DNA of 57,847 nucleotides, taken from the NCBI GenBank assembly GCA_040752515.1, contig JBFMGQ010000020.1:1-57847 (forward strand). Direction: 5' to 3'. Source of the DNA: Tenuifilum sp040752515. GTDB taxonomy: Bacteria; Bacteroidota; Bacteroidia; Bacteroidales; Tenuifilaceae. The position numbers were made by a program, and so were the translations under genes. Positions 11,301-17,883 of this stretch are shown here, one piece after another. Under the pieces are notes generated by a model that had not been told where the DNA came from, searched no databases, and worked only from the letters and a program-made list of their open reading frames with translations. How positions within the stretch are numbered: the first letter of the stretch is position 1; each line of letters starts with the position of its first letter.

Positions 11301-11395
11301 ACTTGGCCGGAACTTCATTTCCAACGCATGTTCATATTGCTGTTTGGCGTCCTGTAAATGGTTTACAGGGTTTTGTAATGCCTTGGTGGAAGTGA
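5336..11395 (+). CDS. Secreted SpvB/FG-GAP/RHS protein with C-terminal M23 peptidase (putative polymorphic toxin)
   Basis: 2019 residues. A signal peptide (1-22, ending GFAQ) is followed by an SpvB-like N-terminal region. About seven FG-GAP/VCBS calcium-loop repeats follow between residues 315 and 715 (for example DFNGDGKTDIL, DYNGDGRTDIL). A long set of YD/RHS repeats then runs to the RHS core, with GRVYDPVLGRFLSPDNF near residue 1680 and the closing DPTG at 1720-1723. Glycine-zipper-like hydrophobic sequence covers about 1725-1850. Residues about 1890-2019 form an M23 (LytM) peptidase with every expected metal/catalytic residue: H1911 and D1915 (HxxxD), H1963, and H1998 and H2000 (HxH). M23 enzymes cut peptidoglycan cross-links. 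The cage-plus-variable-tip layout matches RHS/Tc polymorphic toxins, so killing of neighbouring bacteria is the best inference. No T9SS sorting domain is present. The gene directly after it may encode immunity. Confidence 0.85.
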   Translation: MKNNTLLLILTLFLFSKQGFAQTISVYGSTVGEANVTPSGAASYIIPIHTPRGVNGFQPNISIIYNSQSGNGILGYGWNISGLSSISRVPSTIYFDGITEGVNLNRMDKLALDGNRLICINADSTEFKTELENFSKIIGGKSDVSYYWFEVKTKDGSTNYYGTTEDSRLRPLGNWSQPLAWYLSKSTDPNGNSINYFYTNQNGEIYIDRIEYANNSIQFIYEDRPDKNVTYFAGASVSQKKRLKGITVKSDGQVARSYSFTYNHDGLFSHLASISETGSDGASLNPTQFIREGINANSTAYSALVETQSYKQIYNADLTGDGRSDVVVTYKSSVESNWTDWAFYEANADGHSFTKKYSGKLPSGFKGFYLSDIDNNGTYDIFMRVSGVYSYCCIQCDELKPQNAIVKPDSLLTKSDAIFKEHSEKTVLPPDDDSNGCCATCSYDRQYMNAYFYSNGNLVRNEQYDIHFDFIKGDAIIYAGLNFDGDGKSDFLILDKSKNFVGVKVGNTYFSAQVFSNNPNDVNLLDYNGDGRTDILVTKEYNSTIYTYNPRSTKFEVLYNSGFPTRWHSVHLGDFNGDGKTDILSYTAGKWNLNFSTGKEFSYPAITNLPFYNANPDDNELMSLFIGDFNGDGRDDVLQTLAYNRDATSNYYYFYISDGMGGFKLLSSGTWDFGVKIAQILKEKSFLGFSWDRKWTSYNGHALADFNGDGKIDVLPYHGKPNARQAIILPFSNDRSRQLLSIVDGIGRQTNFTYKSLTEGSSIYQKGTGATYPLNDIIAPLYVVSSISQPNGIGGTTTTSFLYKGAKIHLLGKGFLGFTEVIASNSSTGIVTTQQFETNTTFYLNLLLKTLVMSSGTKLSEITYTNRLQSFGGKRFAQFIDKIEVFKNPENITFTTTYQYDSYGNATYVKESCPIRTIETTNNYALYGGWGPYNRLTSSTVKTTYSGKTSYIRSISFSYDSKGNLIREITDNGVTKDYTVNPLGVITGITIKASDEPASSTRFDYDSGYRFVIKTTNALGQVNSQLIDPRTGVVLNDIAINGLKTDYIYDGFGRLVKIKTPEGNTITINRIGNPSNAPQGCAYAIETISEGKPKSKVFYDILDREIRSEVEGPSGIIVTEKNYNAKGQLISETSPHYITDPAITTTYKYDVFGRVTAVSRNGRTTTNSYSGTKVTTTTPDGKKYTKEFNSLGNLVSATDNGGSISYSYHSSGQVQTISANGLITSIEYDNFGRQLSITDPSAGKVEYTYYPSGKLKSQKDARGNTYTYTYDALGRIVSASGPDENISYSYETSGGGNGLISSISNSLNSTKKIYKYDSFGRISEFTDKIGDVAMVSSFKYDKYGNITKHTFPSGFVINKTYDSKSNLIQITNDNGGIIWKFVSETATGQPLEYQLGSLLNVNYAYDSDEFLTAISTFANPMPMINSKAFPGDYPLPQGLVLSYSYSFDPLTGNLNWRKDNILNLQEVFTYDNLNRLEKIRMGASEKLVRYEKNGNISFKSDAGMYTYNGYRVTEVASATNNIPTLTQNITYNGFGKVQTIEEGTSSLNFIYGTDRQRIKTIETKGSLTTTRYYTLDHEREVSTTTTDRSYIYSPYGLVAVVEKQADTYTTLLVSTDHLGSIVGLFTTDGKLVQKLSYDAWGNYRNPANYSLPFGEVPRLRRGFTGHEHEPLFGIINMNGRVYDPVLGRFLSPDNFVQAPDFTQNFNRYAYCLNNPLKYTDPTGEIFVIDDILFAAAIGAIINVAVQGMSGHINSAGDFFMAAGIGALAGAGGAFVGGAVAGAIGYGGFAGGATIGAASGFAGGFIGGAGNSWMNGSNFGDGLVAGLKGGLIGGISGGLIGGTIAGIDAVRSGSDFWNGSVNEVGGSGFGTFLDEEIPAGAKPTATGEIAETSTNPNYGKYGMTRNGGAKAHYGVDYAGKEGDDVFAMYDGKVIKIGGSKEYGENFVRTSSTINGKTYNVDYGHMSKSVVSINKMVSAGEKIGEMGRLGNLAGTSFPTHVHIAVWRPVNGLQGFVMPWWK

Positions 11396-11412
11396 TAACA
11401 ATAAATAACTTA

Positions 11413-12000
11413 ATGATGAGATTATATTATATTTTGCTTATGCTTGCATTTGTTTCCTGTGGCGGGCATTCCAACTTGGAATTTAAACTGCAAAATTCCT
11501 TTCAAATTAAGCTCCAAAATCAGATTTGTATTAATACAAAAGATTGTTTTTATTTTAGTACTGACAGTAGCCTTTATCAGCTCTTTATGTATTACTCAAA
11601 TGCTGAATGGGAAAAGAAAAAATTGATAGATAAAGTAGATTTTAGCCCGTATAAATCAAAGATACATAGCTTTCAATCACAAAGTAATGAGTCTTACGTT
11701 GTTTTATGGGAAACAGAATACGAAATTTATCCTTTAATTTATGCTTACTATATCACAGAAGGGAAAATAGTAAAAATAGGAGAGTTTTTAATTTCTTTAC
11801 CTTGTCAAACGTGTGAGAGTTTAGAATATCCAATAAAAGATATTCGAATACTTCAAAATGGAAAGGATATTATAATTTCTTTTTTAAAAGATGTAAATTT
11901 TAAGCCAAGAAACGATAATGACTGGAAGTTGTATAAAGCTGGGGTATTAAAATGCATTTTTAATACTGAAACAAACGAATTAAAATACAACTATCGTTGA
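11413..12000 (+). CDS. Small lipoprotein, candidate immunity protein of the RHS-M23 effector
   Basis: 195 residues from ATG 11413; a second ATG follows at 11416 and could be used instead. The N terminus is a lipoprotein signal with lipobox FVSCGG, so the mature protein is anchored in the periplasm or outer membrane. The rest is a predicted soluble, beta-rich domain rich in aromatic and charged residues, with a Cys pair CQTC near residue 136. I do not recognise a named family. It begins 17 bases after the RHS stop codon and is followed by a hairpin terminator, so it is the last gene of the unit. Position, size and periplasmic location are what an immunity protein against a peptidoglycan-cutting toxin would have. 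This is inference from context; an accessory lipoprotein of unrelated function is the alternative. Confidence 0.6.
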   Translation: MMRLYYILLMLAFVSCGGHSNLEFKLQNSFQIKLQNQICINTKDCFYFSTDSSLYQLFMYYSNAEWEKKKLIDKVDFSPYKSKIHSFQSQSNESYVVLWETEYEIYPLIYAYYITEGKIVKIGEFLISLPCQTCESLEYPIKDIRILQNGKDIIISFLKDVNFKPRNDNDWKLYKAGVLKCIFNTETNELKYNYR

Positions 12001-12037
12001 GTTAATTGGATAGCACAAACAATCAATAACTTAAAAT

Positions 12038-12066
12038 AAAGAACCTCGGAAATCCGAGGCTCTTTA
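12038..12066. terminator. Bidirectional hairpin terminator after the RHS unit
   Basis: The stem CCTCGG / CCGAGG at 12044-12059 has an AAAT loop and is flanked by AAAGA and TCTTT, giving an extended stem of about 11 pairs. It lies 43 bases after the lipoprotein stop. Confidence 0.65.
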
Positions 12067-12072
12067 CTTATA

Positions 12073-12272
12073 ATGCAGCAACGTCTTTTTGGAAAGAAGG
12101 CTTTAAACTTCTTTTTGGTGAGCATGGTATCAATCATCTTAAAGATTACATGCTTATCTTCACCATCCATTACTGGTTTAACCAGAACTTTGTTTGATGT
12201 TTTTTCCCTAAGCCGGGACTTCACGAGGCATTGCCTGTCCCGCCCCCTACTCGCGTTCGTCGTTTGATTCAT
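12073..12272 (-). pseudogene. Possible remnant of an HTH (XRE-type) regulator C terminus
   Basis: Read on the minus strand, part of this stretch gives a segment (MDGEDKHVIFKMIDTMLTKK) resembling the C-terminal helix of XRE-family regulators that usually follows the DNA-binding domain. No helix-turn-helix, start codon context or upstream domain is visible, so at most it is a fragment. The match is by eye on about 30 residues and could be chance. Confidence 0.25.
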
Positions 12273-12566
12273 GCTATTGTTACAATTCCCTGTATCAGTC
12301 CAGTCTTTAAAATCATTAAATTAAAGGAGGTTGGGTGGCGGCCGCACCGCCATCCGTACATTTTAGCGGTTTCACCTACAGTTGCTTACGTTCCGCCTAA
12401 GTTAAACGTTGCGCTTTGGCCTGTACATATTTTTAAAAACCATTTCACACGTGTGAACGAGGAATTTTACTAGTTTTACTGAAAATTGCTGAACAGAATT
12501 GTCGTTATAGCAGGCGTTTGAAGATGAACGCAAATGAGGGTTGTTTAACAAAATGTTTTCCTACAT
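12273..12566. other. Gene-less stretch with GC-rich hairpin
   Basis: No convincing gene. A compact GC-rich hairpin (GGTGGCGG with CCGCCATC, near 12334-12354) stands out in AT-rich sequence. A CGCCTAAGTTAAACGTTGCGC segment shares ACGTTGCGC with a sequence near 46070. A short dyad (CACACGTGTG) lies near 12447. The membrane-protein gene starts at 12567. Confidence 0.4.
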
Positions 12567-14822
12567 ATGAAAAAATTTACTGAATACATAGTGGTTGTTG
12601 CTGTTGGGTTACTTTTTACCTACCTGTTTGCTGGCGATGTAGTTAAAAATATTAATCACAGATACTTTGCCCAAAGCGGCGATGGTGCAAAGGACTACTA
12701 TGCCACATTCTACCACATTAAGCACGATAATAGCTACATACATTCCAACAGCATGAATTATCCCTTTGGCGAGAGTATCTTCTTTGCGGGTTCGCAGCCA
12801 ATTGTAAGCAATACCATTAAGTTCATTTCACAAAACATATACGATGTTAGCCCTTACACTGTAGCCATACATAACCTTCTGATTCTGATTAGCATTGCCC
12901 TCACGGTTCTTGTAATCTACCTGATTTTTAAACATCTTAATCTACCCATTTGGTACTCGTTACTTGTGGCTATAGGGATTACTTTCCTTTCCCCTCAAAT
13001 TGACAGGATTGGAGGGCATTTTGCCTTGAGCTACACCATTGTGCTTCCGTTATTCATTCTGCTTTTGCTAAAGTTCGACCGCCAAAAAAGTATTGGTCTA
13101 TCAGTACTCATTCTTTTTGCTGGAATGTGGGCATCAATAACCCATGGTTACTTTTTCACTTTCTACATGGTGATGTTTTTGGCCTACTGGCTCTGGCAAA
13201 AGCCTTGGCGTAAGGAGTTTGAATGGCGCAAACAGTGGTTACACGTGGTGCTGCAAATTGCTATTCCTCTTATTGTTGTCCCTACCCTAATTTTGTACAT
13301 AGAGCCCGTTGAGGATCGAACAACATGGCCATGGGGTTTTCTGTTTTACCGGGCTTTCCCTGAGTCGGTGTTTCTTTCGCCGGGTCGCCCTTACTGGGGC
13401 TGGCTAAATAGCCTTGTAAAAATACGTAACCTCCAGTGGGAGGGAATTGCCTATGTTGGATTGGTGTCTACAATCATTTTTTTAATAGGCCTTTTCAGCT
13501 TAATTAAAAATGCTGTTAATAGACGTTGGGGAAAAACCCTTGCCATAACCAGTCAACCTCTAATGGATCGGCTTTTCTGGCTGTCGTTTTTACTCCTTTT
13601 ATTCTCATTTGGAATTCCGTTTATCTTTAAGATGGAGTTCCTGCTGGAATACCTTGGGCCTATTCGTCAGTTCCGTGGTATAGGTCGATTTGCATGGCTT
13701 TTCTACTACACCATGAACATTGTGGCGTTTTACCTAATTTGGCAGAAAGCTAAAGGGTATAAACCTGTTTACAGGATTTTACTGGTAATTCCAATAACCA
13801 TTTTGCTCTACGATGCCTGGTTTCATAGCAAATCGCAAAAACACTTTATCAACAATAACCTACCTGAGTTGGATTATGCCTTTCATTCAAACAGTAAGCC
13901 CAATATCAATATTGATGAGTTTCAGGCCATCATGCCAATTCCCTTTTTTAGCGTGGGAAGCGAAAACTACTGGCACGAATCGGCCTGCTTTGGTTCCATG
14001 GTAAAGATGTATGCCTTATCGCAGCTAACTGGGTTGCCCCTTAACGCCACCTACACAAGCCGATCATCGGTTTGGCAATGCGTGGAAAACCTCAACCTGA
14101 TTATGGAACCGCTCCAGGAATACCCCGTGCTTAAATACTACAACCATGGTAAGGATATCCTTTTATTTGTTGACCCACATTGCGACCAAATAAACCAGAA
14201 TGAACGCCGAATTATTACCATATCAACCCCAATTGACACACTCTGGGGGTATGAGCTACGAAGGTTGAAAGTGGCCGACCTTGCTAAGCTGCCCGAGGTA
14301 TACCGTAATGAGTACCTTAATGCTACCCCTGGAATGGCCGATAGCATTTCTGGTAATTACTACTTTCAGGAATTTGAGAGCACTCCCACACCCATAGCGT
14401 TTACAGGAAACGGGGCGCTCAAGATAAACCGACGGGGTTACACAAACCTTTACTGGGGGCGCTTGCCAAACAACAGCTCATCGGAAATAACTGTGTCGTT
14501 CTGGGTTAACCGCATGAAAGCAGATATTGTACCCCGCAACCGTATTGAGATTGTTACCGGTAAAGAGGAAGGAAAGTGGGAAACCTGGAATGGGTTTGGT
14601 TTTATGGAGAAAACAAAAGCATTCTGGAACGATTGGGCATTGGTGGAGTATAACCTGAAGCTCAACAACCCGTCCGATTTTATTTGCATTTCGGTTGCTC
14701 CCTTGCTGGCTAAAAGCGGAGATGTTTACATTGATAATTTTTTAATCAAGGGGGAAAAGGATAATGTAATTCTGAAGAAAAACGATGTGACACTAGTAAA
14801 TAACAGACTTTTTCAATGGTGA
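12567..14822 (+). CDS. Large polytopic membrane protein, GT-C-like, with C-terminal periplasmic domain
   Basis: 751 residues. About the first 400 contain 10-12 hydrophobic membrane segments with a large first periplasmic loop holding an acidic patch (QSGDGAKDYYATFY, near residues 36-49). That pattern is seen in GT-C-fold lipid-linked sugar transferases and YfhO-like proteins. Residues about 420-590 are soluble, and the end (about 600-740) resembles a carbohydrate-binding jelly-roll (FWVNRM ... DVYIDNFLIKG). I cannot assign a substrate. It is flanked by the gene-less stretch on the left and the convergent Rrf2 operon on the right (12 bases between the two stops), so it appears to be transcribed alone. 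Confidence 0.6.
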   Translation: MKKFTEYIVVVAVGLLFTYLFAGDVVKNINHRYFAQSGDGAKDYYATFYHIKHDNSYIHSNSMNYPFGESIFFAGSQPIVSNTIKFISQNIYDVSPYTVAIHNLLILISIALTVLVIYLIFKHLNLPIWYSLLVAIGITFLSPQIDRIGGHFALSYTIVLPLFILLLLKFDRQKSIGLSVLILFAGMWASITHGYFFTFYMVMFLAYWLWQKPWRKEFEWRKQWLHVVLQIAIPLIVVPTLILYIEPVEDRTTWPWGFLFYRAFPESVFLSPGRPYWGWLNSLVKIRNLQWEGIAYVGLVSTIIFLIGLFSLIKNAVNRRWGKTLAITSQPLMDRLFWLSFLLLLFSFGIPFIFKMEFLLEYLGPIRQFRGIGRFAWLFYYTMNIVAFYLIWQKAKGYKPVYRILLVIPITILLYDAWFHSKSQKHFINNNLPELDYAFHSNSKPNINIDEFQAIMPIPFFSVGSENYWHESACFGSMVKMYALSQLTGLPLNATYTSRSSVWQCVENLNLIMEPLQEYPVLKYYNHGKDILLFVDPHCDQINQNERRIITISTPIDTLWGYELRRLKVADLAKLPEVYRNEYLNATPGMADSISGNYYFQEFESTPTPIAFTGNGALKINRRGYTNLYWGRLPNNSSSEITVSFWVNRMKADIVPRNRIEIVTGKEEGKWETWNGFGFMEKTKAFWNDWALVEYNLKLNNPSDFICISVAPLLAKSGDVYIDNFLIKGEKDNVILKKNDVTLVNNRLFQW

Positions 14823-14833
14823 TTTGAAACTTG

Positions 14834-15286
14834 CTACAGGTTTTGATTTTCTTCGGATACAATCATATTGCAATCATATTCCTCGCTTTGAATAATATCT
14901 GACAACATAGTACTTTTCATGAAGTCAAGTATTTTACTGTTTAAATTTGACCACACCTTGCGAGCTTTACAGCATGAGCTCAGCTGACAAGAACTTGGAT
15001 TGTTCAGGCATTCCTGTAGATCATCGTTTGCATTAAATGCTCTTTCAATATCCAGAAGCGAAATTTCATTTGCTGGCCTAGCTAAAAAGTAGCCCGACTT
15101 TAAAGAGGGCCTTACTATAAGCTTTGCCACTTTAAGGGAATTAATAATGTGGTCGAGGTACTTAAATGAAATTTTTTGTCGTAACGCAATGTCCTTTTGG
15201 AACACACCCTTACAGTCATTCCCGTTGTTCAAAGCAATATCAATCATTACCCGTAAACCATATCTTACTTTTGTGTTAAATCGCAT
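14834..15286 (-). CDS. Rrf2-family transcriptional regulator with Fe-S cysteine motif
   Basis: 150 residues, the usual Rrf2 length. The N terminus (MRFNTKVRYGLRVMIDIAL) and the winged-helix region to about residue 80 match Rrf2 regulators such as IscR, NsrR and CymR. Cysteines C93, C100 and C105 (plus C106) lie in the loop that holds a [2Fe-2S] cluster in IscR and NsrR, so this is probably a redox- or nitric-oxide-responsive regulator rather than a cluster-free CymR type. It overlaps the upstream YceI gene by 22 bases and is the last gene of the YceI/barrel/YceI operon, which it most likely controls. The exact signal cannot be read from sequence. Confidence 0.85.
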   Translation of the reverse strand: MRFNTKVRYGLRVMIDIALNNGNDCKGVFQKDIALRQKISFKYLDHIINSLKVAKLIVRPSLKSGYFLARPANEISLLDIERAFNANDDLQECLNNPSSCQLSSCCKARKVWSNLNSKILDFMKSTMLSDIIQSEEYDCNMIVSEENQNL

Positions 15287-15864
15287 TGCTCATAATTTTT
15301 AATATTCAATACAAATTTAATATTTATTGACTCGTCAATTGTTATTAGTCCATTAAATCGTTTTGGAGGAGAAAGTCCTAAAGTTTTCCAGTTAATTTCA
15401 GTATTTCCAATAATACTCCTTTGGTCAGTGGTGGTTTTAATTTCTGGCCGGATAACTTTTGTTATTTTTTTCCCGGCAATAATAACTTCTACAGGTGTTA
15501 ATACATAATTTTTCAAATTCTTGTTAGGGAATCTTATTTCAATTTGAGGGTAAATATTGGCTCTAAGCATTTTTTGAAAGTCCGATTCTATCATTTCAAA
15601 ATTTGCTTTAAAGTTCTCAAGGGGAACTTTTAAACTGAAAGCCTCCTCAAAAGGATCAAAATATAATACCCAATTCGATAATTCAGCCTTTAACCTAAAC
15701 CCTGAAATATTTGTGTTACCACTTATAGATATGTAACCATCGCAAATTGTACCATGATTTAAAGGGGGTTGTGTATATGCTGAAAAGCAAGCAATGACAA
15801 AAAAGCAAAAAAAGATTAAAAGCCTATGCCGTAGTAAGTTAATAATATGTGATAGAGTATTCAT
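15265..15864 (-). CDS. YceI-like periplasmic protein (divergent)
   Basis: 199 residues with an N-terminal hydrophobic signal (about 12-32, ending in AYTQ). The following beta-rich region has the spacing of a YceI lipocalin-like fold: FKANFEMIESDFQKMLRANIYPQIEIRF corresponds to the segment that in canonical members reads 'KxFDxxxYPxIxF'. It is more diverged than the YceI protein encoded upstream at 17176-17754. YceI proteins bind polyisoprenoids or other amphiphiles in the periplasm. It overlaps the Rrf2 gene and lies 38 bases after the barrel gene, so it belongs to the same operon. Confidence 0.65.
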   Translation of the reverse strand: MNTLSHIINLLRHRLLIFFCFFVIACFSAYTQPPLNHGTICDGYISISGNTNISGFRLKAELSNWVLYFDPFEEAFSLKVPLENFKANFEMIESDFQKMLRANIYPQIEIRFPNKNLKNYVLTPVEVIIAGKKITKVIRPEIKTTTDQRSIIGNTEINWKTLGLSPPKRFNGLITIDESINIKFVLNIKNYEQCDLTQK

Positions 15865-15902
15865 AATTACTACGACATAGGCAGTTATTACCGTAAAGCT
15901 AA

Positions 15903-17150
15903 TTAAAAGCTGACTGTAGCCTCAAACATTATCCCATTAAAACCGGCATCGGCACCATAAACTCCAGTAAACTCTTTGTAATTCTGTTTTACATACTCAA
16001 GTTTAACCAAAGTTGACTTTAGAATAGCCCAACCAGCACCAAGCTGTATTCTATCAACAGTTTGATCAACGCTTGCTGAATTGGCAGCATCCTTATTACC
16101 CTTTACCACATTGTAACGTGCACCTACAAAGAAATTTTCATCCTTACCAAACCGGTAAAGCAACTCTGCAGCAATTTGATTGAATTTAAATTCCTTAGCA
16201 TCCGGATATAGTCCCTTTGCATTCTCGTAGGTACCAAAGAACTCAAAACCATAAACCCTACTAAACAGGTTTAGCATGTATGAGTTAGTTTTGGTGGCTG
16301 CACCAGGTGAGAAATATGTATTTAAATGATTTGATTTGATATCAACAGCAGTAGCACCGTTTTTAGCAAGATTCATTACCAGGTAATACCTTGAACCTGC
16401 CCTATCGCCGCCGTAAAGTGTATTTCTGTGGTTGCTTTCAGGCATGTGGTAACCCGAAAGAGTTAAGCGAGCTCTAATTTTCTCAGAAAAGTTCTTATCG
16501 TACCCGGCTTTCCAGTAAAACCCTAACTCCTTGTGTGCATCGTAGGCTGTAAAATTTCCACCGGAATAAAGGGTTAAATCCTGACGAAGCTGGCCGGTTG
16601 AGGTAGCTGCCATTAGTATTATCCCGTTGTTACGGTACATTACTTCAAGAGCTGGTGCTGTGGTAAATGCATCCATAATATAGTTTCCAACAAAGGGATT
16701 ATTAATTACCTTACCATTGTCCGATCTACGGAAATGGGCATCCCCGTAGTTAATCTCCATGTCACCAACCCAAATTGTTAGCTTATCCATTACTTGATCA
16801 ACAATCTCAGAGTGAAGAAATGGAAGTTCATCGAACATTAAGTAACCTCCCTTAACCCAAGCCTCATTATGGTGACGCGACGACAGGTAGGTTTGCAAGT
16901 TCAGCACAACCCCTTGAGCTAACTCTACATCAAGGTTAAAGTTTGCCGTTGGCAGGTTAAAACCAGTCCCAAGAGGAATCAATAAACTATCGGCGTGATG
17001 CTTTATTGACTGGTACTGAAGGGCAAAATCACCTCCTACTTTTACCTTGATTTTTTCAAAATCTTCGCCTTTTACTTGTGGCGACTCAAACTGGGCATAA
17101 GAATAGCTTAACCCAAAAAGTGCAAGAAGAGTAATTAATGTTCTTTTCAT
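15903..17150 (-). CDS. Outer-membrane beta-barrel (porin-like)
   Basis: 415 residues with a clear signal peptide (MKRTLITLLALFGLSYSYAQ). The rest is a series of alternating amphipathic strands ending in the aromatic C-terminal strand (GIMFEATVSF) expected for insertion into the outer membrane. Length and pattern fit a 14-18-stranded porin-like barrel. No specific substrate family was recognised. It sits between two YceI genes (25 and 38 bases away), suggesting that the three envelope proteins work together under the Rrf2 regulator. Confidence 0.7.
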   Translation of the reverse strand: MKRTLITLLALFGLSYSYAQFESPQVKGEDFEKIKVKVGGDFALQYQSIKHHADSLLIPLGTGFNLPTANFNLDVELAQGVVLNLQTYLSSRHHNEAWVKGGYLMFDELPFLHSEIVDQVMDKLTIWVGDMEINYGDAHFRRSDNGKVINNPFVGNYIMDAFTTAPALEVMYRNNGIILMAATSTGQLRQDLTLYSGGNFTAYDAHKELGFYWKAGYDKNFSEKIRARLTLSGYHMPESNHRNTLYGGDRAGSRYYLVMNLAKNGATAVDIKSNHLNTYFSPGAATKTNSYMLNLFSRVYGFEFFGTYENAKGLYPDAKEFKFNQIAAELLYRFGKDENFFVGARYNVVKGNKDAANSASVDQTVDRIQLGAGWAILKSTLVKLEYVKQNYKEFTGVYGADAGFNGIMFEATVSF

Positions 17151-17175
17151 ACTTGATTAATTTAGTTTGTTGTTT

Positions 17176-17754
17176 TTATTGATTTGTAGAAAGTTCAAAG
17201 CTGAAACTTACTAACACATCCTTTCCGGTTTTTAATGTGCCAAACATGGCAGTGGGGGGGGCAACTCCATACTGAGTCATATCAATACTATAATCGCCTT
17301 TAACCTCCAGCATATTGTTGCTTTTTACTACCCCAGCAATGGGTATTTCAACCTGTCGCTTTTTGCCTGCAATTTCAAGCATTCCCATAATTTTGCCCTT
17401 AAATGAACCCTTTTCAAGGGCTAGCTTTGACTGCGTGGCGGTAAACTTTACAAAGGGAAACTGTTTGCCCTTTAATGCATCAAATGTCTTACTATCCATT
17501 ATGGAGTTATCGCTGGTTATGCTTTTTACAGGAATTGTTAATTCTATTGAGTGAATTACCAATTCATTTGCATTAATCTCAATTTGTTGAACCGATTGCA
17601 CACTTTCCACTTTCATCTCCCAATCATGCAACGACGAAGTCCCTGCAATTTTTATGGAAGATTTATTCACACTCCACATTGTAATGTGAAGAGTCATACC
17701 TGCGGCTAAAACCGAGTAGAACAGCAGAATTAATAAGGAAAACTTTTTGCTCAT
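17176..17754 (-). CDS. YceI-family periplasmic protein
   Basis: 192 residues with an N-terminal signal or anchor (about 5-25). The YceI fold is recognisable from the start SSIKIAGTSSLHDWEM, the SKTFDALKGKQFPFVKF block and the C-terminal GVAPPTAMFGTLKTGKDV block. Such lipocalin-like proteins bind isoprenoid or other hydrophobic ligands in the periplasm. It is the first gene of a four-gene minus-strand operon with a barrel, a second YceI-like protein and an Rrf2 regulator. A dyad lies just upstream of its start. Confidence 0.85.
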   Translation of the reverse strand: MSKKFSLLILLFYSVLAAGMTLHITMWSVNKSSIKIAGTSSLHDWEMKVESVQSVQQIEINANELVIHSIELTIPVKSITSDNSIMDSKTFDALKGKQFPFVKFTATQSKLALEKGSFKGKIMGMLEIAGKKRQVEIPIAGVVKSNNMLEVKGDYSIDMTQYGVAPPTAMFGTLKTGKDVLVSFSFELSTNQ

Positions 17755-17768
17755 AGGTGTATTTTTTT

Positions 17769-17798
17769 AAACTACATATACTATCGTTTTGGTAGTTT
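17769..17798 (-). promoter_or_regulatory. Dyad upstream of the YceI/Rrf2 operon, candidate Rrf2 operator
   Basis: Two nested dyads lie 15-45 bases before the YceI start: AAACTAC...GTAGTTT, and inside it ACTATC-N5-GGTAGT. Autoregulated Rrf2 proteins commonly bind such a site at the head of their operon. No biochemical motif match can be claimed. Confidence 0.4.
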
Positions 17799-17883
17799 AA
17801 CGCAATTTTATGGAATATGTTTTACTTTTTACCTCAAATTGATTTATATCAATCTAAAAGAGATGAATATGCTGATTTGCCAA

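Noticed and set aside
12231..12473. 80-codon frame in the gene-less stretch, plus strand
   Set aside because: Crosses the GC-rich hairpin; no start context, no recognisable sequence.
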